Shown: positions 27,529-35,850 of the stretch, in pieces | Layout: the number at the start of each line of letters is the position of its first letter | How positions within the stretch are numbered: the first letter of the stretch is position 1 | Origin: Wenzhouxiangella sp. AB-CW3 | GTDB taxonomy: Bacteria; Pseudomonadota; Gammaproteobacteria; Xanthomonadales; Wenzhouxiangellaceae | Direction: 5' to 3' | Assembly (NCBI RefSeq): GCF_014725735.1 | Contig: NZ_CP061368.1 | Coordinates: 1,069,225-1,133,224, forward strand | Length of the DNA: 64,000 bases | Notes under the pieces: model-generated | Told to the model about the DNA's origin: nothing | The model's database searches: none | What the model saw: only the letters and a program-made list of their open reading frames with translations | Position numbers and translations under genes: made by a program

Positions 27529-29607
27529 ATGAAAAAAGCATGCAGTGTGGCAATGGCTGCCGGCCTGGCAGTCTCGGGAGTGGTCATGGCCGAAGATGAT
27601 CCGTTTCTCTGGCTCGAGGAAGTCGAGGGCGAGAAGGCGCTGGAGTGGGCCGAAGGCCAGAACGAACGCTCGCTGGACTATCTCAAGTCAAAGCCCCAGT
27701 TTGAGCCCATCCACGACCGCGTCCTGGAAATTCTGACTTCCGACGATCGCATCGCCTATCCCTCGCTGATGGGGGGCGAGGTGTACAACTTCTGGCGCGA
27801 TGGTACCCACGTGCGCGGCATCTGGAGAAAGACCTCGCGCGAGAGCTACCGCTCCGACTCGCCGGAGTGGGACGTGATCATCGACCTCGATCAGCTCGCC
27901 GAGGAAGAAGGCGAAAACTGGGTCTGGGCCGGATCGAGCTGCCGCTATCCGGACTACGATCGCTGCCTGGTGGGCCTGTCTATCGGTGGGGCTGATGCCG
28001 CAGTGCGACGCGAGTTCGACCTCGAGTCGCGCACTTTTGTCGAGGACGGCTACGTGCTGCCCGAATCCAAGAGCCAGATTGCCTGGCGCGATCGCGACAG
28101 CGTCTTTCTCGGCCCGGCTTTTAACGACGAGGAGATGACCGACTCTGGTTATCCGCGCACCGTGCGCATCTGGGAGCGCGGCACGCCGCCGGAGGATGCC
28201 GAGCTGGTCTATGAAGGCGAGCGCGGCGATGTCTCGGTCTCGGGCATGCGAATCTGGGACGGGGACGACTACTACGACATGATCGTGCGCGCCCCCGGAT
28301 TTTTCACCCGCCATTACTATCACTACACGGATGGCGAGGTCAGCCGCATCAACGTGCCCGAGGATGCCAGTATCGTCGGACTGATCAACGGCCAGTTGCT
28401 GGTGGATCTGAAGTCTGACTGGACAGTGGGCGAGACCACGTTCCGGCAGGGCGCCCTGGTGGCCGGTCCCATGGAGAGCTTTGAAAGTGAGTCGCCAGAG
28501 CTGTCTGTGCTCTACCAGCCCGGAGAGCGTTCTTCGATTGCGGGCGTGTCGACCACCGAGAGTTCTGTCCTGGTCAATGTTCTGGACAATGTGGTCAGCC
28601 GTCTCGAGCGCTTCACGCATGACGGTGATCAGTGGCATTCGGAGTCGCTGTCGGTGCCGGACATGGGGTCGGTCAGCGTGGTCAGCACCGATGACCGTTC
28701 CGACCGCTTCTTCTACAACTACACCGGCTTTCTCACCCCCTCGACCCTGTTCGAGGCCAATGCCGCCAACAACAGTCACGAAGAAGTGCGCTCCGAGCCG
28801 AGCTGGTTCGATGCCGAGGGGATGGTGGTCGAACAGTACGAGGCCGAATCGGCCGATGGCGAGCGCATCCCGTATTTTGTCGTCAAGCCGGCCGGCTTCG
28901 AGGCCGATGGCAGCAACCCGACTTTGCTGAGCGCCTACGGTGGTTTCGAGATCTCGCGTACGCCGTTTTACTCGGGCGTGATCGGCACCTCCTGGCTGGA
29001 GCGCGACGGCGTCTACGTGCTGGCCAATATCCGTGGCGGCGGCGAGTTCGGTCCGCGCTGGCACCAGGCCGCGCTGCAGGAGAATCGCCAGCGTGCATTC
29101 GATGACCTGATTGCCGTGGCCGAAGACCTGATCGAGCGCGATATCACCTCGCCGGATCACCTGGGCATTCAGGGTGGCTCCAATGGCGGGCTGCTGGTCG
29201 GTGCGGTCATGGTGCAGCGTCCGGACCTGCTCAATGCCGTGGTCTGCCAGGTGCCGCTGCTGGACATGAAGCGCTACCACAAGCTGCTGGCCGGTGCGAG
29301 CTGGATGGCCGAGTATGGTGATCCGGATGATCCGGAGCAGTGGGCCTACATCAAGGAATACTCGCCGTACCAGAATGTCTCGGCTGATGCCGACTATCCC
29401 AAGGCGTTTTTCACCACCTCCACGCGTGACGATCGCGTTCACCCGGGGCATGCCCGCAAGATGGTGGCGAAGATGCTCGATCAGGGCCACGACGTGCTCT
29501 ATTACGAGAATATCGAGGGCGGCCACGGCGGCGCGGCCAACCTGGAGCAGCAGGCCTACATCTCGGCGCTGATGTACAGCTACCTCCACGACCGCCTTGC
29601 TGAGTAG
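27529..29607 (+). CDS. Prolyl oligopeptidase family (S9) serine peptidase, secreted
   Basis: The 692-residue protein starts with a signal peptide ending near ...VVMA-EDD (cleavage about 21/22), so it should act in the periplasm. A seven-bladed propeller region (about 70-420) precedes the alpha/beta-hydrolase domain. The catalytic Ser551 lies in GGSNGG, the Asp is 634 or 635 in TRDDRVHPG, and His666 is in EGGHGG; spacing matches prolyl oligopeptidases. Substrates would be short proline-containing peptides, by family. The gene is divergent from the YeiH-type gene. Confidence 0.9.
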   Translation: MKKACSVAMAAGLAVSGVVMAEDDPFLWLEEVEGEKALEWAEGQNERSLDYLKSKPQFEPIHDRVLEILTSDDRIAYPSLMGGEVYNFWRDGTHVRGIWRKTSRESYRSDSPEWDVIIDLDQLAEEEGENWVWAGSSCRYPDYDRCLVGLSIGGADAAVRREFDLESRTFVEDGYVLPESKSQIAWRDRDSVFLGPAFNDEEMTDSGYPRTVRIWERGTPPEDAELVYEGERGDVSVSGMRIWDGDDYYDMIVRAPGFFTRHYYHYTDGEVSRINVPEDASIVGLINGQLLVDLKSDWTVGETTFRQGALVAGPMESFESESPELSVLYQPGERSSIAGVSTTESSVLVNVLDNVVSRLERFTHDGDQWHSESLSVPDMGSVSVVSTDDRSDRFFYNYTGFLTPSTLFEANAANNSHEEVRSEPSWFDAEGMVVEQYEAESADGERIPYFVVKPAGFEADGSNPTLLSAYGGFEISRTPFYSGVIGTSWLERDGVYVLANIRGGGEFGPRWHQAALQENRQRAFDDLIAVAEDLIERDITSPDHLGIQGGSNGGLLVGAVMVQRPDLLNAVVCQVPLLDMKRYHKLLAGASWMAEYGDPDDPEQWAYIKEYSPYQNVSADADYPKAFFTTSTRDDRVHPGHARKMVAKMLDQGHDVLYYENIEGGHGGAANLEQQAYISALMYSYLHDRLAE

Positions 29608-29639
29608 CCCGATACCCGACCGCTGTTTTCGCCACGTGA

Positions 29640-29707
29640 GGCACAGAGTGCACAGAGGAAAATCAGTCAGTTGAAAAACTCTGTGATCTCTGTGTCTCTG
29701 TGGTGAA
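29640..29707. repeat. CACAGAG/CTCTGTG palindromic repeat element
   Basis: Two CACAGAG copies (9 bp apart) face three CTCTGTG copies (8-9 bp apart) across a 20-bp AT-rich centre, so the transcript can fold into a long imperfect hairpin. It lies between the S9 peptidase and rpoH. I recall similar CACAGAG-rich palindromes scattered in many environmental genomes. The rest of 29608-29839 shows no gene. Confidence 0.6.
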
Positions 29708-29839
29708 TGCCGCCGCCTGCTTGCAATGGCGTTGCTGTGGCCCAAGGTCTGGAACTTCGGGGAGGAGAAACCGGTCGAATTGCCCGAGTGAGACAAAAAA
29801 GTACCGATTTACTCCCGTATAGCGGGATTGCACTCCAAC

Positions 29840-29848
29840 TGATATAAT
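29840..29848 (+). promoter_or_regulatory. Extended -10 promoter for rpoH
   Basis: TGATATAAT combines a perfect TATAAT with the TGn extension that can substitute for a -35 box. No good -35 is present at 17 bp; a TTGCAC at 29828 is too close. Transcription would start near 29855, giving a leader of only about 20 nt containing the AAGGAGG site. Confidence 0.5.
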
Positions 29849-29874
29849 ATCGGGTGGATTTGAAGGAGGAACGA

Positions 29875-30732
29875 ATGGGCAAGGATCTCGTACCAAGCCA
29901 TCTGCTCGCACCGGCCGGCACCGGATCGCTGGACTCCTATATTCAGGAGGTCAACCGCATTCCGGTCCTGAGCCTGGAAGAAGAGCAGAGCCTGGCGCGT
30001 CGCTACCGCGACCAAGAGGATCTCGATGCTGCGCGCATGCTGGTCATGTCGCATCTTCGTTTCGTGGTGCATGTTGCCCGTGGCTACTCCGGCTACGGGC
30101 TGCAACTGGGCGATCTTGTCCAGGAAGGCAATATCGGCCTGATGAAGGCGGTCAAGCGCTTCGACCCTGACCAGGGCGTGCGTTTGGTGTCGTTTGCCGT
30201 GCACTGGATTCGTGCCGAAATCCATGAGTTCATCCTGCGCAACTGGCGCATCGTCAAGGTGGCCACCACCAAGGCGCAGCGCAAGCTGTTTTTCAACCTG
30301 CGCAAGCAGAAGAAGCGCCTGGGCTGGCTGAACCAGTCCGAAGTCAACGCCGTGGCCGAAGATCTGGGCGTCAAGCCCGAGGTGGTCATGGAAATGGAAT
30401 CGCGCCTGTCGGGCCAGGATATCGGTTTCGACATGTCCAACGACGACGACGATTCGACCTACGTTGCTCCGGCCGCCTACCTGGAAGGGCTGTCAGCCTC
30501 TCCCGACGAAGCCGCCGAGGCCCAGGATTGGGAGCAGCATCACCACAACCTGCTGTTTGACGGCATCGAGAATCTGGACGATCGTTCGCGCGATATCATC
30601 CAGAGCCGCTGGTTGCTCGACCCCAAGGCCACGCTTCAGGAGCTGGCCGACAAGTACGGGGTATCTGCAGAGCGAATTCGCCAGCTAGAGGCGGCTGCGC
30701 TCAAGAAGCTCAAGGCTCGATTCGAAGCCTGA
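29875..30732 (+). CDS. rpoH: Heat-shock sigma factor RpoH (sigma-32)
   Basis: ATG 29875 follows AAGGAGG and gives 285 residues, the normal length. Region 1.2 reads [21 protein letters not shown]. Region 2 has the [20 protein letters not shown] helix and the [12 protein letters not shown] segment that melts the -10. The RpoH box-like stretch ([14 protein letters not shown]) is at about 137-150. Region 4 ends with [19 protein letters not shown]. The protein directs transcription of chaperone and protease genes. The short leader leaves little room for an E. coli-type RNA thermometer, apart from structure inside the coding region. Confidence 0.97.
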   Translation: MGKDLVPSHLLAPAGTGSLDSYIQEVNRIPVLSLEEEQSLARRYRDQEDLDAARMLVMSHLRFVVHVARGYSGYGLQLGDLVQEGNIGLMKAVKRFDPDQGVRLVSFAVHWIRAEIHEFILRNWRIVKVATTKAQRKLFFNLRKQKKRLGWLNQSEVNAVAEDLGVKPEVVMEMESRLSGQDIGFDMSNDDDDSTYVAPAAYLEGLSASPDEAAEAQDWEQHHHNLLFDGIENLDDRSRDIIQSRWLLDPKATLQELADKYGVSAERIRQLEAAALKKLKARFEA

Positions 30733-30754
30733 GAATCTGTTGTAATCGGTTTGA

Positions 30755-30783
30755 GCAAAGGCGGCCCGCGGGCCGCCTTTTGC
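30755..30783. terminator. Bidirectional rho-independent terminator between rpoH and the bestrophin-like gene
   Basis: AAAGGCGGCCC and GGGCCGCCTTTT form an 11-bp GC-rich stem with A-run and T-run on opposite sides. It can therefore serve both rpoH (plus strand) and the convergent bestrophin-like gene (minus strand). Confidence 0.85.
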
Positions 30784-30795
30784 GTTAAGAGAGAC

Positions 30796-31698
30796 TCAGA
30801 ACAGGTATCCCAGCCCGCGCGGTTTCACCGGTTCGGGCAGGTTTTCCTCACCCAACAGTTCACGCAGGTCGATCTCGATGGTTCGGGCGAGATAGTCCAG
30901 CGGCACGTCGTTGACCGCGTTCTCGAAGGGTCTTTCGATGTAGCGGCCGACGTACTCGAGCATGATGTAGGCATAGCCGATGATGATCGCGAACGGAATT
31001 GCCCAGTAGCCCAGGTGACCGGCCAGGCTCAGGGGTAGCACGAACAGGAAGACCACCAGGGTGTAATAGACAAACCAGGTGTACTGCATCGGGAAGGGGG
31101 TTTTCTTGAGCCGTTCGCAACTGCTCAATGACTCGTTGAAACCCTGGATCAGCTCGGTGAAGCGCACGTGACGGTAGGCGTCCAGGTGGCCGTCGTCGGC
31201 CAGTTGCCGCAGCGTCGCTCCCTGGGTCTCGAGCAGGGCCAGGGGCGGGGTCTGGCGCCTGGCGGCCGCGGCGCGTTCGGCATCCAACAGCAATCCGTCG
31301 AGTTCGCTGCCGGGCGGGAGTTTGCGCAGGAAGCGATTGAGCCACCAGGCAAAGGCGATCTGGCGGTGGACCAGTGCTCGGCGCGTTTCGGCAGTGGCCT
31401 CGCCGCCGCTGATCAGACCCTTGACCAGCAGGGCGAAACTGCGCGAGTCGTACTTGAGCTTCGACCAGATCCGATGCCCTTCCCACCAGCGCCCATAGGC
31501 CGAGTTGTTGCGAAAGCCGATCAGAAAGGCCAGGGCCGTACCCAGGAATCCGGCGGCATAGGACAGCGCTTTCAGCAGTTCCCGGGGAAACTGCTCCATG
31601 ACCAGGCAGGCCAGCGCCGTGAAAGCGACCAGCAACAATAGCCGGGGCCAGGTGAACCACAGCAGCTTGGCCAGCGAGATTCTGCGAGTGACGATCAT
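30796..31698 (-). CDS. Bestrophin-like (UPF0187/YneE family) membrane protein
   Basis: The 300-residue protein has two hydrophobic hairpins, near residues 15-60 and 205-250. It carries the family signature FLIGFRNNSAYGRWWEGHRIW (in two parts at about 60-80). Bacterial bestrophins form pentameric ion channels; ion selectivity cannot be predicted here. It starts 3 bp after the lysR stop on the same strand and is probably co-transcribed with that regulator. Confidence 0.85.
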   Translation of the reverse strand: MIVTRRISLAKLLWFTWPRLLLLVAFTALACLVMEQFPRELLKALSYAAGFLGTALAFLIGFRNNSAYGRWWEGHRIWSKLKYDSRSFALLVKGLISGGEATAETRRALVHRQIAFAWWLNRFLRKLPPGSELDGLLLDAERAAAARRQTPPLALLETQGATLRQLADDGHLDAYRHVRFTELIQGFNESLSSCERLKKTPFPMQYTWFVYYTLVVFLFVLPLSLAGHLGYWAIPFAIIIGYAYIMLEYVGRYIERPFENAVNDVPLDYLARTIEIDLRELLGEENLPEPVKPRGLGYLF

Positions 31699-31701
31699 TC
31701 C

Positions 31702-32607
31702 TCAATCCTCCTGAAGGGCCGCGAAGCGTTCGGCCAGAAAATCGATCAATCCGCGCACCGCCGGCAGCAGGCCGCGACGCGAGGGAAACACCGCGTGAAT
31801 GATCTCACGCGGCGGCGCCCATCCTTCGAGCACTCGCACCAGCCGCCCCTGCGCGAGTTCCTCGCTCATCATCATGGTGGGCAACTGGACGACGCCGATG
31901 CCGGCCACGGCGGCAATCCGCAGGCTGTTCATGCTGCGCGTGACCAGGCGCGGGTGGTGGTTGATTCGCACATCCGATCCGTCGGGGCCGAGCAGGTGCC
32001 ACTGGTGGCGGTGCTGGGCCCGGCCCAGGGCGAGGCTGGGCAGGGCGGCCAGGTCGGAGGGCGTATCGGGCCGGCCATGTTGTTCCAGTAAATCCGGGCT
32101 GGCCACGAGGCACTGGCCGCGGTCGGCCAGGGTCCGCAATATCAGGTCGCTGTCCTCCAGCGGCGGTGGGCGCACACGAATGGCGATATCGAAGCCTTCC
32201 TCGATCACGTCCACGCGGCGGTTGGTGGCGTCCAGATGCAGTTCGACCCGCGGGTGGCGTTGTTGGTAATCGGCCAATATGTCGGCCACGCGCGCATCGA
32301 GCAAGGCCACCGGGCAACTGATGCGCACGACGCCGCAGGGTTCGCTGCGCAGGCTTTCAATGGCCTCTTCGGCGGCCTCGGCCTGGATGAGCATGGCCTT
32401 GCAGTGCTGGTGGTAGATGCGCCCGATCTCGGTGACGCTGACATGCCGGGTCGATCGGTTGAGAAGCCGCGCGTCCAGGCGCTCCTCCAGCGCGGCGATG
32501 CGCCGGCTGAGCTTGGACTTGGGTACGCCCAGCGCGCGACCGGCGGGTGCGAAACCGCCATGGTCGACCACCTGCGCGAAGTAGTAGAGATCGTTGAGAT
32601 CCTGCAC
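31702..32607 (-). CDS. LysR-family transcriptional regulator
   Basis: The 301-residue protein has the LysR winged helix in the first 60 residues (YFAQVVDHGGFAPAGRALG, then SKLSRRIAALEERL) and an effector-binding domain after residue 90. The start is GTG 32607. A perfect 9-bp-arm palindrome lies 6 bp upstream of this start, between it and the divergent pirin gene, the usual place for an autoregulatory LysR operator. Pirin and the bestrophin-like gene are the likely targets. The effector is unknown. Confidence 0.92.
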   Translation of the reverse strand: MQDLNDLYYFAQVVDHGGFAPAGRALGVPKSKLSRRIAALEERLDARLLNRSTRHVSVTEIGRIYHQHCKAMLIQAEAAEEAIESLRSEPCGVVRISCPVALLDARVADILADYQQRHPRVELHLDATNRRVDVIEEGFDIAIRVRPPPLEDSDLILRTLADRGQCLVASPDLLEQHGRPDTPSDLAALPSLALGRAQHRHQWHLLGPDGSDVRINHHPRLVTRSMNSLRIAAVAGIGVVQLPTMMMSEELAQGRLVRVLEGWAPPREIIHAVFPSRRGLLPAVRGLIDFLAERFAALQED

Positions 32608-32612
32608 CGATA

Positions 32613-32636
32613 CACCGTTCCGAATATGGAACGGTG
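32613..32636. promoter_or_regulatory. Perfect inverted repeat between lysR and pirin (candidate operator)
   Basis: CACCGTTCC and GGAACGGTG flank a 6-bp centre (GAATAT). The repeat lies immediately before the lysR start and about 90 bp before the pirin start. It is symmetric enough either to bind a dimeric regulator or to fold as a hairpin over the lysR ribosome-binding region. Confidence 0.65.
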
Positions 32637-32722
32637 AGTATAAATTCTACCTACTACCGGCGCCAGCGTTCTGGCTTCAGAATGTCCTCCAACCTGATGA
32701 TCACGTTCGCAAGGAGGACGAC

Positions 32723-33589
32723 ATGAAAAGCATCTCCGGAATCTACAGCGCACCGCCGCGTCACTGGGTGGGTGACGGCTTCCCCGTTCGTTCCCTGTTC
32801 TCGTACAACAGCCATGGCCGGCACGTCAGCCCGTTTCTGCTGCTCGATCACGCCGGCCCGATGGACTTCGAGCCGGCCGAAAGGCCGCGTGGCGTGGGCG
32901 AGCACCCGCATCGCGGCTTCGAGACGGTGACCATCGTTTATGAAGGCGAGGTCGAGCACAGGGACTCTACCGGCGCCGGCGGCAGGATCGGCCCGGGAGA
33001 CGTTCAGTGGATGACCGCCGGCAGCGGCATTCTGCACGAGGAATTCCATTCGCAGGCATTCACCCGCGCCGGCGGCACCCTGGAGATGGTGCAGCTGTGG
33101 GTCAACCTGCCGGCCGCGCACAAGATGACCGATCCGTCCTACCAGACGCTGCTCGATGCCGATATTCCGGCGGTCGATCTACCCGATGGCGCCGGACAGG
33201 TGCGGGTCATCGCCGGCGAGCTTGACGGCCACCGCGGCCCGGCGCGCACCTTCACGCCAATGCACGTGTGGGATCTGCGGCTGAACCGTGACGGCGCCGC
33301 CCGGCTCGATCTGCCCGCGGGCTGGAACGGCCTGCTGGTGGTGCTTCGGGGCACGGTGCAAATCAACGATGCCGAGATTGCCCGCGAAGGCGAGCTCGTG
33401 GCGCTCGGTGCCGAGCGCGAAGGCGTGGTCGTGGAGTCCAACAACGACGCGACCGTGCTGGTGCTCTCGGGTCAGCCCATCGACGAGCCCATCGTCGGTC
33501 ACGGCCCCTTCGTGATGAACACCGAAGAGGAGATCCGGCAGGCCCTGCACGACTTTTCCACCGGGCAGTTTGGCGCTATTCCCGCCTGA
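32723..33589 (+). CDS. Pirin family protein (YhhW-like bicupin)
   Basis: ATG 32723 follows AAGGAGG. The 288-residue protein has the pirin N-terminal cupin with metal-binding residues in GEHPHRGFETVT and QWMTAGSGILHEE (two or three His plus Glu). A second, degenerate cupin follows from about residue 170. Bacterial pirins such as YhhW have quercetinase activity in vitro; the in vivo role is unclear. It is divergent from lysR, and the intervening palindrome suggests LysR control. Confidence 0.9.
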   Translation: MKSISGIYSAPPRHWVGDGFPVRSLFSYNSHGRHVSPFLLLDHAGPMDFEPAERPRGVGEHPHRGFETVTIVYEGEVEHRDSTGAGGRIGPGDVQWMTAGSGILHEEFHSQAFTRAGGTLEMVQLWVNLPAAHKMTDPSYQTLLDADIPAVDLPDGAGQVRVIAGELDGHRGPARTFTPMHVWDLRLNRDGAARLDLPAGWNGLLVVLRGTVQINDAEIAREGELVALGAEREGVVVESNNDATVLVLSGQPIDEPIVGHGPFVMNTEEEIRQALHDFSTGQFGAIPA

Positions 33590-33609
33590 ATCCGCCTCAG
33601 CCCGCAAGC

Positions 33610-33629
33610 GCCGGCCACGCAGGGCCGGC
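33610..33629. terminator. GC-rich hairpin between the convergent pirin and sohB genes
   Basis: GCCGGCC-N6-GGCCGGC forms a 7-bp stem without a T-run in either direction. It may act as a weak or Rho-assisted terminator. The rest of 33590-33750 has no gene that I can see. Confidence 0.4.
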
Positions 33630-33750
33630 CTACTCGATAACGTGCCCCCTTGCGTAGGCCGGGGTAGCGGAGGTCGAAGTGCGGGTGCGTTTTGCCACAG
33701 GCAAGAAGCGGTCGCGCGAAGGCCGACTGCGCGAATCCCTGGCGAAACGA

Positions 33751-34728
33751 CTACCGAACCAGGGCGTTGGCGGTCTGCGACAGCATCCTCGCCAGCCAGG
33801 GTTGCTTGCCGGTCCAGCGCAGGTGGAACAGGTCGGCCTGTTCGCTGGCTTTCAGCAGGTAGTCGTCGCTGGTGATCAGTTCGTCGGCCAGCTTGTGGTC
33901 GATGGCGCGGGTGCCGAGCCAGTATTCACCCGTGGCGATCTCGTCCAGGTCGACCTGCGGGCGGTGAGTGCCGACGAATTCCTTGAACAGCGCGTGCACG
34001 TCCTCGATTTCTTCCTGGAACTTGCTTCGGCCTTCCTCGGTGTTCTCGCCGAAAAGCGTGACGGTACGCTTGTGTTCCCCGGCCATGAACTGCTCGTATT
34101 CGATGTCGCGTTCCTTGAGCCAGCGGTTGAAGTTGGGCAGCTGGGCGATTACTCCGATGGAGCCGAGGATGGCAAACGGCGCGGCGATGATGCGGTCGGC
34201 CACGCAGGCCATCATGTAGCCGCCGCTGGCGGCGATCTTGTCGACCGATACGGTCAGCCGGATATTGCGATCGCGAATTCGCATCAGCTGGGCGGCGGCC
34301 AGCCCGTAGGCATGAACCTGGCCACCGGCGGATTCGAGCCTGACCAGTACCTCGTCGTCCTCGCTTGCCGTGGTCAGCAGCGCGGTGATTTCCTCTCGTA
34401 GACCGGTCAGTGCCGAGGCGCGGATATCGCCGTGAAAATCGAGCACCCACAGGCGCGCCCGCTTGTCAGCGGCCTGCTGCTTGCGACGTGCCTTCTCGGC
34501 CTTGCGCTCGGCCTTGAACTGTTTGCCCGGCAGCAGATTGGCCTTGATGGTCATCGCTGCCCGTCGGTAGTCTTCGTTGAGCTTGCGCACTTCCAGGCTG
34601 CCGGGCGAGGGCGCTCCGCTTTGACCACGCTGCATGCGTCCGGCAATGGCGGCGATCACGACCAGCACGGCCAGCAGCAAGGTGACCAGTTTGGCCAGAA
34701 AGATGGCGTATTCGGCGAGATGCTCCAT
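33751..34728 (-). CDS. sohB: SohB-type inner-membrane peptidase (S49 family)
   Basis: ATG 34728 gives a 325-residue protein with one N-terminal membrane segment (about 8-28), an Arg/Lys/Ala-rich linker (about 60-85) and a ClpP-like S49 domain. The Ser is in KIAASGGYMMACVAD near residue 160, and a downstream Lys should complete the Ser-Lys dyad. The linker and length match SohB rather than SppA. It probably degrades membrane-associated peptides. The frame upstream of 34728 shows no similarity and overlaps the promoter region of the divergent gene. Confidence 0.92.
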   Translation of the reverse strand: MEHLAEYAIFLAKLVTLLLAVLVVIAAIAGRMQRGQSGAPSPGSLEVRKLNEDYRRAAMTIKANLLPGKQFKAERKAEKARRKQQAADKRARLWVLDFHGDIRASALTGLREEITALLTTASEDDEVLVRLESAGGQVHAYGLAAAQLMRIRDRNIRLTVSVDKIAASGGYMMACVADRIIAAPFAILGSIGVIAQLPNFNRWLKERDIEYEQFMAGEHKRTVTLFGENTEEGRSKFQEEIEDVHALFKEFVGTHRPQVDLDEIATGEYWLGTRAIDHKLADELITSDDYLLKASEQADLFHLRWTGKQPWLARMLSQTANALVR

Positions 34729-34893
34729 TGGCGGTCTGTCCTCGGCAATTGATGAAGGCCAGTTTACCGGCAGTGCCGGGGGCGGGGTGAATCGTTCTGC
34801 TTGAGTGGTGGTGCTTGTGGCATCATTGTTGCGGTCCCGGCGCGGACATTCTCTGCCTGACGACCCATTGCCACTGTGATCCGGAGTGCTGCC

Positions 34894-35850
34894 ATGCCAA
34901 TGACGTCCTGCGCCGTGATCGGCGCTGGCTACCTGGGGAAGTTCCATGCCCAGAAATATGCCGCATTGCCCAATGCCGAGCTGCGGGCCGTGGTCGATGT
35001 CGACCGCCAGGCCGCACAGTCAAGCGCATCGGAGTGCGGCTGCCCGGCCCTGGCCGACTACCGCGAGCTGCTCGGCGAGGTTGATGCGGTTTCCATTGCC
35101 GTACCCACGGTGCATCACTTCGAGGTGGCGCGCGACTTCCTGTCTCGCGGCACGCATGTGTTGCTGGAAAAGCCCATGACCAGCACGCTCGACGAGGCGC
35201 GCGAGCTCAACCGGATCGCTCGCGAGCAGGACGTCGTGTTCCAGATCGGTCACCTGGAGCGATTCAACTCGGCCTTTCTGGACCTGGCCGACGTCGACCT
35301 CGCGCCGCTTTTCATCGAGTGTCACCGGCTGGCCCCTTTCAAGCCCCGGGCGACCGATGTCAACGTGGTGCTGGATCTGATGATCCATGACATCGACCTC
35401 ATCCTCGGTATCGTCGGCAGCCCGGTGAAATCGTTGGCCGCCAGCGGCACACCCGTGCTCTCGAAAGGCATTGATATTGCCAATGCGCGGCTGGAGTTCG
35501 AGAACGGCTGCGTGGCCAACGTCACCTCCAGCCGGGTCAGCATGAAATCGGAGCGCAAGATGCGCATGTTTCAGTCCGACGCCTATATCTCGATCGATTT
35601 TCAGAACTCCGGGCTGGCCATCCATCGCATCGGCGACAAGGAAATGTTCCCTGGCGTGCCTGAGATACTGCGCGAAGAGTCGACCTTCGAGAAGAACGAC
35701 GCGCTCAAGGCCGAGATCGCCGCCTTCCTGGAATCCATTCAGCAGGGTGTGCCGGTGGTGGTCAGCGGCGAAGATGGCGAGCGCGCGCTGGAAACGGCCA
35801 TCCGCATTACCGACATGGTGCAAGCCAACTATCCCGGATCAAATCAATGA
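34894..35850 (+). CDS. Gfo/Idh/MocA-family oxidoreductase, GnnA-like
   Basis: ATG 34894 follows GGAG; a GTG at 34876 is less likely. The 318-residue enzyme has an NAD(P) Rossmann loop (VIGAGYLGKFHAQ), the EKPMTST motif near residue 95 and a C-terminal domain with DLMIHDIDLIL. The pairing with an aminotransferase in an ATGA overlap matches GnnA-GnnB of Acidithiobacillus and Leptospira. Those enzymes convert UDP-GlcNAc to the 3-amino sugar used for amide-linked lipid A. WbpB/WlbA-type O-antigen oxidoreductases are the main alternative. Confidence 0.75.
   Translation: MPMTSCAVIGAGYLGKFHAQKYAALPNAELRAVVDVDRQAAQSSASECGCPALADYRELLGEVDAVSIAVPTVHHFEVARDFLSRGTHVLLEKPMTSTLDEARELNRIAREQDVVFQIGHLERFNSAFLDLADVDLAPLFIECHRLAPFKPRATDVNVVLDLMIHDIDLILGIVGSPVKSLAASGTPVLSKGIDIANARLEFENGCVANVTSSRVSMKSERKMRMFQSDAYISIDFQNSGLAIHRIGDKEMFPGVPEILREESTFEKNDALKAEIAAFLESIQQGVPVVVSGEDGERALETAIRITDMVQANYPGSNQ

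Noticed and set aside
27688-29796. A 702-residue frame antisense to the S9 peptidase
   Set aside because: The plus strand encodes a complete peptidase with signal peptide and catalytic triad; the antisense frame has no family features.
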